Assembly: GCA_002347285.1 (NCBI GenBank)
Contig: DDXW01000062.1
Coordinates: 1-28,448 of the forward strand
DNA length: 28,448 nt
Source of the DNA: Rhodocyclaceae bacterium UBA2250
Lineage (GTDB): Bacteria; Pseudomonadota; Gammaproteobacteria; Burkholderiales; Rhodocyclaceae
Direction of reading: 5' to 3'
Below, one piece after another: positions 20,911-26,982 of this stretch. The notes beneath the pieces were generated by a model. The model did not search any database. It saw only the letters and a program-made list of their open reading frames with translations, and was not told the DNA's origin. The first letter of the stretch is position 1, and each line of letters opens with the position of its first letter. Position numbers and translations under genes: made by a program.

Positions 20911-22727
20911 CGCGGGGTCTCCAGCTCGTTGGCCAAATGCGCGCCGGCGTCGTCGCGGCCGGTCATCTGCCGCGCCTGCGAGAGCGCCGCGTCGAGGTCG
21001 AACGCCGGCTCGAACTCGAGCGACTTGAGGCGGCGCTCGTAGGCCGGGCGGAACTTCTCGAGGGTGTGCGCCAGCGGGTTGCCGGCGGTGTGGCCGAGAC
21101 CGCAGTGCGCCGCCGCCTGCAGCACGCGGTTGATGTTGTGGATCTCGTTGAGGTCGGAGCGCGTGCCGTGGCCGCCGGCGATCTTGTCCACCAGGTTCTT
21201 CAGCAGCGTGGTGCCGACGCGGCAGGGCGTGCAGAAGCCGCAGGATTCGTGCGCGAAGAAGTGGATGAAGTTGCGCACCACGTCGAAGATGTCGCGCCGC
21301 AGGTCGAAGATCATGAAGGCGCCGGCGGTCGGGATGTCCTCGAAGGCGATGCGCCGGCCGAACTCGTCCGGGCCGAGCGTGATCCCCGAGGGTCCGGAGA
21401 TCTGCACCGCCTGGGTGTCGCCTGTGCCAACCCCGGCCCCGCATTCCTCCAGCACCTGCTGGACGGTGACGCCGAACGGGTATTCGTAGATGCCGGGCCG
21501 CTCGCAGTCGCCGGAGACCGACAGCAGCTTGGTGCCGGCCGAGCGCGGGGTGCCGAAGCTCTTGTACCAGTCGCCGCCCCGCAGCGCGATCAGCGCGGCG
21601 GCGGCGAAGGTCTCGACGTTGTTGACGACCGTCGGCTGGTCGAGGAAGCCGTGCGTCACCGGGTAGGGCGGGCGGTTGCGCGGCACGCCGCGCTTGCCTT
21701 CGAGCGACTCGATCAGCGCCGATTCCTCGCCGCAGACGTAGGCGCCGGCGCCCAGATGCACCTCGATGTCGAAGTCGAAGCCGCCATTCGCGCCACTGCG
21801 GCCGAGGATGTTCTTGCCCAGCAGCCCCGCTTCCCGCCGCCGCGCCAGCGCCGAGTTCAGCGATTCGAGCAGGTAGCGGTACTCGCCGCGCAGATAGACA
21901 TAGCCCTTGCTCGCGCCGATCGCGTAGGCCGCGACCGTCATGCCCTCGAAGACGAGGTCGGGCTGGCGCGTCAGCAGCACGCGGTCCTTGAAGGTGCCGG
22001 GCTCGCCCTCGTCGGCATTGCAGACGACGTAGCGCGTCTTGCCGGGCGCGTTGCGGCAGGCCTCCCACTTGAGGCCGGTGGTGAAGCCCGCGCCGCCGCG
22101 GCCGCGCAGCTGCGCGGCCTTGACTTCGTTCAGCGTGGACTCGGTGCCGCGCGCCAGGCAGGCGCGCAGCGCATCGCCCGGCACCATGTCGTTGCCGAGC
22201 AGGATGTCGCTGCGCCGCACGTTGTCCTCGACGCGGAACCAGTCCTGCGGCCAGTCGGCGAGCGGCGTGCGGCTGCGGATCAGCTCCACCATCCGGTCGA
22301 CGCGTTCCGGCGTCATGCGCGTGACGGCGCGGTAATTCACCAGCACCGCCGGCCCCTGGTCGCACATGCCGGTGCACGAAGTGGCGTCAACGCTGACCAG
22401 TCCGTCCTCCGAGACGCGGCCGGGCTCGAGCCAGAGCTTCTGGCACATCGCCTGCATCAGTTCGACGCTGCCGAGCATGCGGTCGGTGATGTTGTCGCTC
22501 CACAGCACGCGATAGAGACCCAGCGGCCGGGTATGGAAGAAGCTGTAGAAGCTCGCGGTGCCCTCCACCTTGGCGCGCGGCCAGTTCACGCCCCTGGCGA
22601 TCGCGGTGAGGGTTTCGGGTGCGAGCCAGCCGAGCGCTTCCTGCGTTTCGCGCAGGATCTGCATCAGCCGGGTGCCATCGTTGCCGTGGCGGGCCAGGAC
22701 GGCCTGGATTGCATCGTGCTGGTTCAT
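20907..22727 (-). CDS. hoxF: NAD-reducing hydrogenase diaphorase subunit HoxF
   Basis: NAD(H)- and FMN-binding subunit, a fusion of NuoE-like (about 1-155) and NuoF-like (about 180-606) domains, 606 residues. FMN/NAD motifs: RGRGGAGFTTGLKW (208-221), NADEGEPGTFKDR and GAGAYVCGEESALIESLEG. The [4Fe-4S] site is ESCGFCTPC (Cys496, 499, 502) with Cys542. In the NuoE-like part only one Cys pair remains (SCTGMCDQG, Cys118 and Cys122); the other pair is replaced by Ser77 and Asp82, so the N-terminal [2Fe-2S] is probably absent or altered. There is no separate hoxE. GGAG stands 5 bases before the ATG at 22727. Confidence 0.97.
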   Translation of the reverse strand: MNQHDAIQAVLARHGNDGTRLMQILRETQEALGWLAPETLTAIARGVNWPRAKVEGTASFYSFFHTRPLGLYRVLWSDNITDRMLGSVELMQAMCQKLWLEPGRVSEDGLVSVDATSCTGMCDQGPAVLVNYRAVTRMTPERVDRMVELIRSRTPLADWPQDWFRVEDNVRRSDILLGNDMVPGDALRACLARGTESTLNEVKAAQLRGRGGAGFTTGLKWEACRNAPGKTRYVVCNADEGEPGTFKDRVLLTRQPDLVFEGMTVAAYAIGASKGYVYLRGEYRYLLESLNSALARRREAGLLGKNILGRSGANGGFDFDIEVHLGAGAYVCGEESALIESLEGKRGVPRNRPPYPVTHGFLDQPTVVNNVETFAAAALIALRGGDWYKSFGTPRSAGTKLLSVSGDCERPGIYEYPFGVTVQQVLEECGAGVGTGDTQAVQISGPSGITLGPDEFGRRIAFEDIPTAGAFMIFDLRRDIFDVVRNFIHFFAHESCGFCTPCRVGTTLLKNLVDKIAGGHGTRSDLNEIHNINRVLQAAAHCGLGHTAGNPLAHTLEKFRPAYERRLKSLEFEPAFDLDAALSQARQMTGRDDAGAHLANELETPR

Positions 22728-22786
22728 CGTCGCTCCATGCTGCGCTGCGTCATGGCCATAGCTTACGCCAGACATGTTACGTTTTG

Positions 22787-22800
22787 TTGTGCTGGATCAA
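22787..22800 (-). promoter_or_regulatory. FNR/Anr-like site upstream of hoxF
   Basis: TTGTGCTGGATCAA (plus strand) matches the FNR/CRP-type pattern TTGAT-N4-ATCAA at 8 of 10 defined positions, centred about 66 bases upstream of the hoxF start and just before the divergent nuclease gene. Anaerobic control of hox would make sense, but a match of this quality can occur by chance. Confidence 0.3.
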
Positions 22801-22814
22801 ATCGGGGAACGACG

Positions 22815-23663
22815 ATGAGGATTCTGAGCTGGAACATCCAGTGGGGGCGCGGGGTCGACGGACGCGTCGATCTGCCGCGCATCGCGGCCGTGGCGCGCGA
22901 ATTCGACGCCGACGTGCTGTGCCTGCAGGAGGTGGCCATCAACCATCCCGGTTTGCCGGGCGGTGCGCCCATGGATCAGGTCGCGTGGCTCGGCGGCCTG
23001 TTCCTCGGCTGCGAGGCGATCTACGGCGTCGGCAGCGACCTGCCCGACGGGCAGGGTGGTCGTCGCCAGTTCGGCAACCTGATCCTCTCGCGCCTCCCCG
23101 TGCTGCAGGCGTTCCGCCACCTGCTGCCCTGGCCGGCCGATCCCGCCGTGCCGAGCATGCCGCGCGCCGCCGTCGAGGCGGCGATCGAGGCGCCCGCATT
23201 TCCCGGCGGCGCGCTGCGCGTGATCACCACGCATCTCGAGTACTACTCCGCCATCCAGCGCGCCGCGCAGATCGCCGCGCTGCGGGAAATCTGCGATGCA
23301 GGTTGGCGCCATGCGACGCAGCCGCGCTCGAACGAGGAAACCGACCCGCCCTTCGCCGTGCTGCCGCGCGGCGAGGGCTGCGTGCTGTGCGGCGACTTCA
23401 ACAGCCCGGCCGGCGCGCCCGAGCATGCGCCGCTGCAGCGGCCCGGCGAGGCGCCGGCGTTGCGGAATGCATGGGAAATCGCGCATCCCGTCGCCCCGCC
23501 AGCACCGACTTTCGGCGTGCATGACCGGCGATATATCGACGAACCAGCCTGCTACGACTTCTTCTGGGTCGGCGAGAACATCGCCGGCCGCGTGGCCGAC
23601 GTGCGCGTCGATGGCGCCACCGACGCCTCCGACCACCAGCCGCTGCTGCTCGAAATAAATTGA
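22815..23663 (+). CDS. Endonuclease/exonuclease/phosphatase family protein
   Basis: A 282-residue cytoplasmic metal-dependent phosphoesterase of the EEP superfamily (DNase I / exonuclease III / inositol phosphatase fold). Visible catalytic blocks: MRILSWNIQWGRG (Asn7), LCLQEVAIN (metal-binding Glu), VITTHLEYY (His), CGDFNSPAG (Asp and Asn) and the C-terminal TDASDHQPLLLEI (Asp-His). The substrate, nucleic acid or phospholipid/inositol phosphate, cannot be told from sequence. It is divergent from hoxF and single-gene, ending in a clear terminator. No link to the CRISPR genes is implied by position. Confidence 0.9.
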   Translation: MRILSWNIQWGRGVDGRVDLPRIAAVAREFDADVLCLQEVAINHPGLPGGAPMDQVAWLGGLFLGCEAIYGVGSDLPDGQGGRRQFGNLILSRLPVLQAFRHLLPWPADPAVPSMPRAAVEAAIEAPAFPGGALRVITTHLEYYSAIQRAAQIAALREICDAGWRHATQPRSNEETDPPFAVLPRGEGCVLCGDFNSPAGAPEHAPLQRPGEAPALRNAWEIAHPVAPPAPTFGVHDRRYIDEPACYDFFWVGENIAGRVADVRVDGATDASDHQPLLLEIN

Positions 23664-23668
23664 TCTAC

Positions 23669-23692
23669 AGGCTCACCTGGTGAGCCTTTATT
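23669..23692 (+). terminator. Terminator between the nuclease gene and cas3
   Basis: AGGCTCACC (23669-23677) and GGTGAGCCT (23679-23687) form a perfect stem directly after the stop codon, followed by TTTATT. It separates the preceding gene from the cas region. Confidence 0.8.
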
Positions 23693-23730
23693 CCATTACG
23701 ATGTTGCCATTCGCATGGTCGGAGTTCGTG

Positions 23731-25983
23731 ATGGATTACGTGGCACACATGAAGGTCGGCGCCGAAGGCGCAGAGTTTCACGGCCTGGATGATCATCTCG
23801 CCGCGGTCGGTCGCCTGGCCGGCGCATTTGCCGGATCCTTCGGAGCGGCGGAGCTCGGCGCACTTGCCGGCTGCTGGCACGATCTCGGCAAGTTTCGACC
23901 GGGCTTTCAGAAATATGTGCATTCCCCGCAAGGCGTCCAAGCTCACATCGAAGCCCGGGTGCCCGGCCGCGACAAAAACCATTCCGCCGCCGGCGCCCTG
24001 CACGCCATCAAACAGTTCGATACCGCCGGCCGCGTCCTGGCCTACCTGATCGCAGGCCACCATGCCGGTCTCGGCGACTGGCATGGCGGCCTTGACTTCC
24101 GCTTGGGAAAGGACAACCCCGACACCCGGCGCGAATACGACGAAGCACGCGCCGCCGCCCCGGTCGCGCTGCTGGCGCAAGCTGCCGAACTCGACTTGCG
24201 TCGCGTGCCGGGCGGTTCCGCGGGATTTGCGCTATGGACGCGCATGCTGTTTTCCTGCCTCGTCGATGCCGATTTTCTCGATACCGAATCTTTCATGAAC
24301 GGCGAGAAAGCGGCGACGCGGACAGGTTTCGCTTCGCTCGACGAACTGGCGGCACGTTTCGACGCCCACATGGCGGCTCTCAAACTCGGTGCTGGCGAGG
24401 CAGCGCCGACAACGCCAACGCCGGTCAACCGGCTGCGCGCCGAAGTTCTCGCGCAATGCCGCGCCCGCGCCACCGAGCCGCCCGGCCTGTTCTCACTGAC
24501 CGTGCCCACCGGCGGCGGCAAGACGCTCTCCTCGCTGGCTTTCGCGCTTGAACATGCGCGCGCTTTCGGCAAACGGCGCATCGTCTATGCGATTCCCTAT
24601 ACCAGCATCGTCGAGCAGACTGCCAACATCTTCGCCGACATCTTCGGCCCGGAAAACGTCGTCGAACACCACAGCCAAGCCGAGGCCGACGAGGAGAAGG
24701 AAGACATGCGCTCGCGGCTGGCCTGCGAAAACTGGGATGCGCCGCTCATCGTCACGACCAACGTACAGTTGTTCGAGTCCCTCTTCGCCGCCAAGACCTC
24801 GCGCTGCCGCAAGCTACACAACCTGGTCGACAGCGTGATCGTGCTCGACGAGGCGCAATGCCTGCCGCCGGAATTCCTGCAACCGATTCTCGACGCGCTG
24901 AACCTGCTGACGCGGCACTATGGCGTCACTGCCGTCCTGTGCACCGCGACCCAGCCGGCGCTGGCGAGCAAGACCTATTTCGACGCCGCGCGCAACCGGC
25001 GCGGCCTGGACGAGGTGACCGAAATTGTCGCCGATCCGCAAGAGCTGTATCAGCGGCTCAAGCGCGTGGATGTCCGCTTGCCGGACTGGTCGAAGCGTTC
25101 GACGTGGGAGGAGATCGCTGCCGAATTGGCCCGCGAGGACTGCGTACTCGCTATTGTCAGTACGCGGGGCGACGCCCGCGAACTGTGGCGTTTGTTACCC
25201 GAGGATACTTTGCATCTCTCGGCTCTGATGTGCGGCGCCCATCGGGCGCAAGTGATCGCCGAGATCAAGCAGCGCCTGAAGGCCAAGCGGGAGGGACGCG
25301 ACGAACGGCCGTTGCGCGTGGTCAGCACCAGCCTCGTGGAGGCGGGTGTTGATCTCAGCTTCCCCGTTGTTTATCGCGCCTTTGCCGGTCTCGATTCCAT
25401 CGCCCAGGCCGCCGGCCGCTGCAACCGCGAAGGCGAACTGGAACGCGGGCAAGTCGTCGTATTCCTGCCGCCGAAGGCGCCTCCTCCCGGTCATCAACGC
25501 CTGGCGGCCGATGCTTGCCTCGATGTGCTGCGGTCTTGGGCGGGCGACCCACTGGCGCTTGATCTCTTCGATCCCTATTTCGACCGGCTCTATTACGGCA
25601 TCGATCTGGACAAGCGGGGTATCGTCCGCGACCTGACCCCGGGGGCCGGACTGGAAATCCAGTTCCGCACCGCCGCCGACCATTTCCGTCTCATCGACGA
25701 CGAGGATCAGGCCACCGTCTTCGTGCGTTACGCTGGTTATCCCGGCATCGACGCGTTGCTCGGCCGGCTGGAAAAGGAAGGTCCGAAACGCTGGCTGATG
25801 CGCAAGCTGCAACGCTGCGCAGTGACGGTGAAGCGCAGGATCGTCGATCGCATGGTCATGACGGGCGACGTGGCGGAAGTGCAGCCCGGCTGTTTCGTGC
25901 AGCGCAACGATTTGCTTTATGACCCGATTCTGGGGTTGTTAGACAAAGAAACTGTATTTGCGCCAGGAGGGCTGGTTACATGA
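23731..25983 (+). CDS. cas3: CRISPR-associated nuclease/helicase Cas3 (type I-C)
   Basis: HD nuclease fused to a superfamily 2 helicase; recruited by Cascade to degrade target DNA. 750 residues. HD domain: FHGLDDH (His17/His22), CWHDLGKF (His50-Asp51), NHSAAGALH (His84) and AGHHAGL (His110/111). Helicase: Walker A VPTGGGKT (259-265), motif II DEAQ (373-376), motif III CTATQPA, and motif VI QAAGRCNREG after STSLVEAGVDLSFP. The ATG at 23731 has GGAG 6 bases upstream; earlier in-frame starts at 23701 and 23680 (GTG, inside the terminator stem) are less likely. It is 333 bases before cas5c, an unusually large gap for this operon type. Confidence 0.95.
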   Translation: MDYVAHMKVGAEGAEFHGLDDHLAAVGRLAGAFAGSFGAAELGALAGCWHDLGKFRPGFQKYVHSPQGVQAHIEARVPGRDKNHSAAGALHAIKQFDTAGRVLAYLIAGHHAGLGDWHGGLDFRLGKDNPDTRREYDEARAAAPVALLAQAAELDLRRVPGGSAGFALWTRMLFSCLVDADFLDTESFMNGEKAATRTGFASLDELAARFDAHMAALKLGAGEAAPTTPTPVNRLRAEVLAQCRARATEPPGLFSLTVPTGGGKTLSSLAFALEHARAFGKRRIVYAIPYTSIVEQTANIFADIFGPENVVEHHSQAEADEEKEDMRSRLACENWDAPLIVTTNVQLFESLFAAKTSRCRKLHNLVDSVIVLDEAQCLPPEFLQPILDALNLLTRHYGVTAVLCTATQPALASKTYFDAARNRRGLDEVTEIVADPQELYQRLKRVDVRLPDWSKRSTWEEIAAELAREDCVLAIVSTRGDARELWRLLPEDTLHLSALMCGAHRAQVIAEIKQRLKAKREGRDERPLRVVSTSLVEAGVDLSFPVVYRAFAGLDSIAQAAGRCNREGELERGQVVVFLPPKAPPPGHQRLAADACLDVLRSWAGDPLALDLFDPYFDRLYYGIDLDKRGIVRDLTPGAGLEIQFRTAADHFRLIDDEDQATVFVRYAGYPGIDALLGRLEKEGPKRWLMRKLQRCAVTVKRRIVDRMVMTGDVAEVQPGCFVQRNDLLYDPILGLLDKETVFAPGGLVT

Positions 25984-25990
25984 AGGTTGA

Positions 25991-26008
25991 GAGGGGGCAA
26001 GCCCCCTC
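25991..26008. repeat. GC-rich hairpin after cas3
   Basis: GAGGGGGC (25991-25998), AA, GCCCCCTC (26001-26008) form a perfect 8-bp stem 8 bases after the cas3 stop. It has no following T-run, so it may stabilise the cas3 mRNA 3' end, pause polymerase, or be a REP-like element. Confidence 0.6.
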
Positions 26009-26020
26009 CCAGATCGCCAC

Positions 26021-26043
26021 ATAGTTGGCTTGGCTAGCGCCGG
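26021..26043 (+). repeat. Direct repeat, copy 1
   Basis: A 23-base sequence starting ATAGTTG and ending GCTAGCGCCGG; it differs from copy 2 (26104-26126) at two positions (G versus T at positions 8 and 12). Both copies are followed at the same distance by TTGCG. Confidence 0.8.
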
Positions 26044-26103
26044 TTTCAATCCTCGTCCTTGCGAACGCTTGAGAATTGTCGCAGAAGTTAGGTGCTTATG
26101 TAA

Positions 26104-26126
26104 ATAGTTGTCTTTGCTAGCGCCGG
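26104..26126 (+). repeat. Direct repeat, copy 2
   Basis: Second copy, 83 bases downstream of the first. It overlaps the -35 element of the candidate cas5c promoter, as an operator would. Confidence 0.8.
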
Positions 26127-26141
26127 AAGATTATGTATTAT
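26114..26141 (+). promoter_or_regulatory. Candidate promoter for the microprotein-cas5c-cas8c unit
   Basis: TTGCTA (26114-26119), a 16-base spacer and TATTAT (26136-26141) resemble a sigma-70 promoter (4 of 6 and 5 of 6). It would give a leader of roughly 80 bases before the microprotein and 170 before cas5c. Confidence 0.45.
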
Positions 26142-26183
26142 TTGCGCCGTTGAAGCTCGCCGGAGCGGCGCTATGGACTGGAC

Positions 26184-26205
26184 GGGAATTATTCGGGAAT
26201 TATTC
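26184..26205 (+). repeat. Tandem 11-base repeat
   Basis: GGGAATTATTC occurs twice back to back (26184-26194 and 26195-26205), one helical turn apart, between the candidate promoter and the microprotein start. It could be a regulator site on one DNA face or a recent slippage event. Confidence 0.8.
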
Positions 26206-26225
26206 GAGAACTTGGGGTGCTGGCA

Positions 26226-26309
26226 ATGAACATCCAAACGGATCGCTTTTACGCGCTCTACCTGCTTGGTGCAGCAGTCGTTTTTCTGTGGTTCTTTCAC
26301 AAGAGATGA
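26226..26309 (+). CDS. Candidate 27-residue membrane microprotein upstream of cas5c
   Basis: A short frame encoding MNIQTDRFYALYLLGAAV followed by VFLWFFHKR: a polar N-terminus, one hydrophobic segment (residues about 8-24) and a basic C-terminus, the make-up of a single-span membrane peptide. A weak GGGG ribosome-binding site lies 8 bases before the ATG. It ends 7 bases before cas5c, so it could be co-translated. No known family is recognised and such a short frame may be chance; it is included because of the clean membrane pattern and tight spacing. Confidence 0.4.
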   Translation: MNIQTDRFYALYLLGAAVVFLWFFHKR

Positions 26310-26316
26310 GGTGCTC

Positions 26317-26982
26317 ATGAAACCCTACTGCCTTGAAGTCTCCGGCGACCTCGCCTGCTTCACCCGGCCGGAAATGAAGGTTGAACGCGTTTCCTATGAT
26401 GTGATCACACCCTCCGCCGCCCGTGCAGTGTTCGAAGCGATTTTCTGGAAGCCGGCGGTGCGCTGGCGGGTGCGGAAGATCGAAGTGCTGAAGCCCGTTC
26501 GCTGGATCAACCTGCGGCGCAACGAAGTCGGCGCGGTGGTTTCGGTGCGCAACGTGCAGACGGCGATGAATGGCAGCGACAGCATCTTGGCGCTGAACAT
26601 CGAGGACGAGCGCCAGCAGCGCGCCGGCCTGTTCCTGCGCGATGTGGCCTATCGCATTCACGCCGATCTCGAAGTGCGCGACGACCGGATCGATCGCAGC
26701 ACTCCGGAGAAATTCCGCGCCATGTTCGAGCGTCGCGCCGAGGCCGGCCAGTGCGTGAATCAACCCTATCTCGGCTGCCGCGAATTCGCCGCCCGCGTTC
26801 GTTACGTCGCCAATTCGGCCGCCGAAGATCCTCCCATCGCCGAAACCCGCGACTTGGGCTGGATGTTGCATGACCTCGATTTCACCAAGACCAACGACCC
26901 GCAGCCACGTTTCTTCCGCGCCCAACTCGCAAAAGGCGTGATCGAGGTGCCGGCCTTCGACGGCGAGGAGGCGCGGCGATGA
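26317..26982 (+). CDS. cas5c: CRISPR-associated protein Cas5c (type I-C)
   Basis: In type I-C systems, which lack Cas6, Cas5c (Cas5d) cuts pre-crRNA and stays in the Cascade complex. 221 residues. The start MKPYCLEVSGDLACFTRPEMKVERVSYDV and the blocks TPSAARAVFEAIFWKP, IEVLKPVRWINLRRNEV, ALNIEDERQQRAGLFLRDV and QPYLGCREFAA are typical of the family. GAGG lies 5 bases before the ATG. It overlaps cas8c by 4 bases (ATGA). The catalytic residues known in Bacillus Cas5d were not mapped with confidence. Confidence 0.94.
   Translation: MKPYCLEVSGDLACFTRPEMKVERVSYDVITPSAARAVFEAIFWKPAVRWRVRKIEVLKPVRWINLRRNEVGAVVSVRNVQTAMNGSDSILALNIEDERQQRAGLFLRDVAYRIHADLEVRDDRIDRSTPEKFRAMFERRAEAGQCVNQPYLGCREFAARVRYVANSAAEDPPIAETRDLGWMLHDLDFTKTNDPQPRFFRAQLAKGVIEVPAFDGEEARR

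Larger units (their letters stand above)
25984..26225 (+). other. Cas3-cas5c intergenic region with repeats and a candidate promoter
   Basis: This 242-base stretch is visibly more AT-rich than its neighbours and has no convincing gene. In order it holds the GC-rich hairpin (25991-26008), the first copy of a 23-base direct repeat (26021-26043), a lone CRISPR-repeat-like tail GTTTCAATCC (26043-26052), an ATG-TAA pair behind AGGTGCTT (26090-26103), the second copy of the direct repeat (26104-26126), a candidate promoter (26114-26141) and a tandem 11-base repeat (26184-26205). Confidence 0.7.

Noticed and set aside
22728..22786. Sigma-54 promoter for hox
   Set aside because: A TGGC segment is present, but the required GG-N10-GC spacing is not met.
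20937..22814. Upstream extension of the nuclease gene giving a 908-codon frame antisense to hoxF
   Set aside because: Only the part from 22815 has family motifs and a family-like start; the rest mirrors hoxF.
23680..23730. Earlier cas3 start at the GTG at 23680
   Set aside because: The GTG lies inside the terminator stem of the previous gene; the ATG at 23731 has a good ribosome-binding site and fits the HD-domain N-terminus.
25984..26316. A CRISPR array in the cas3-cas5c gap
   Set aside because: Two direct repeat copies 83 bases apart differ at two positions, are 23 bases long, lack hairpin character, and there is no third unit; spacing is too long for ordinary spacers.
26108..26320. 70-codon open frame from a TTG start across the gap before cas5c
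   Set aside because: Weak start, no ribosome-binding site, mixed composition, and it runs over the candidate promoter and the tandem repeat into the cas5c start.
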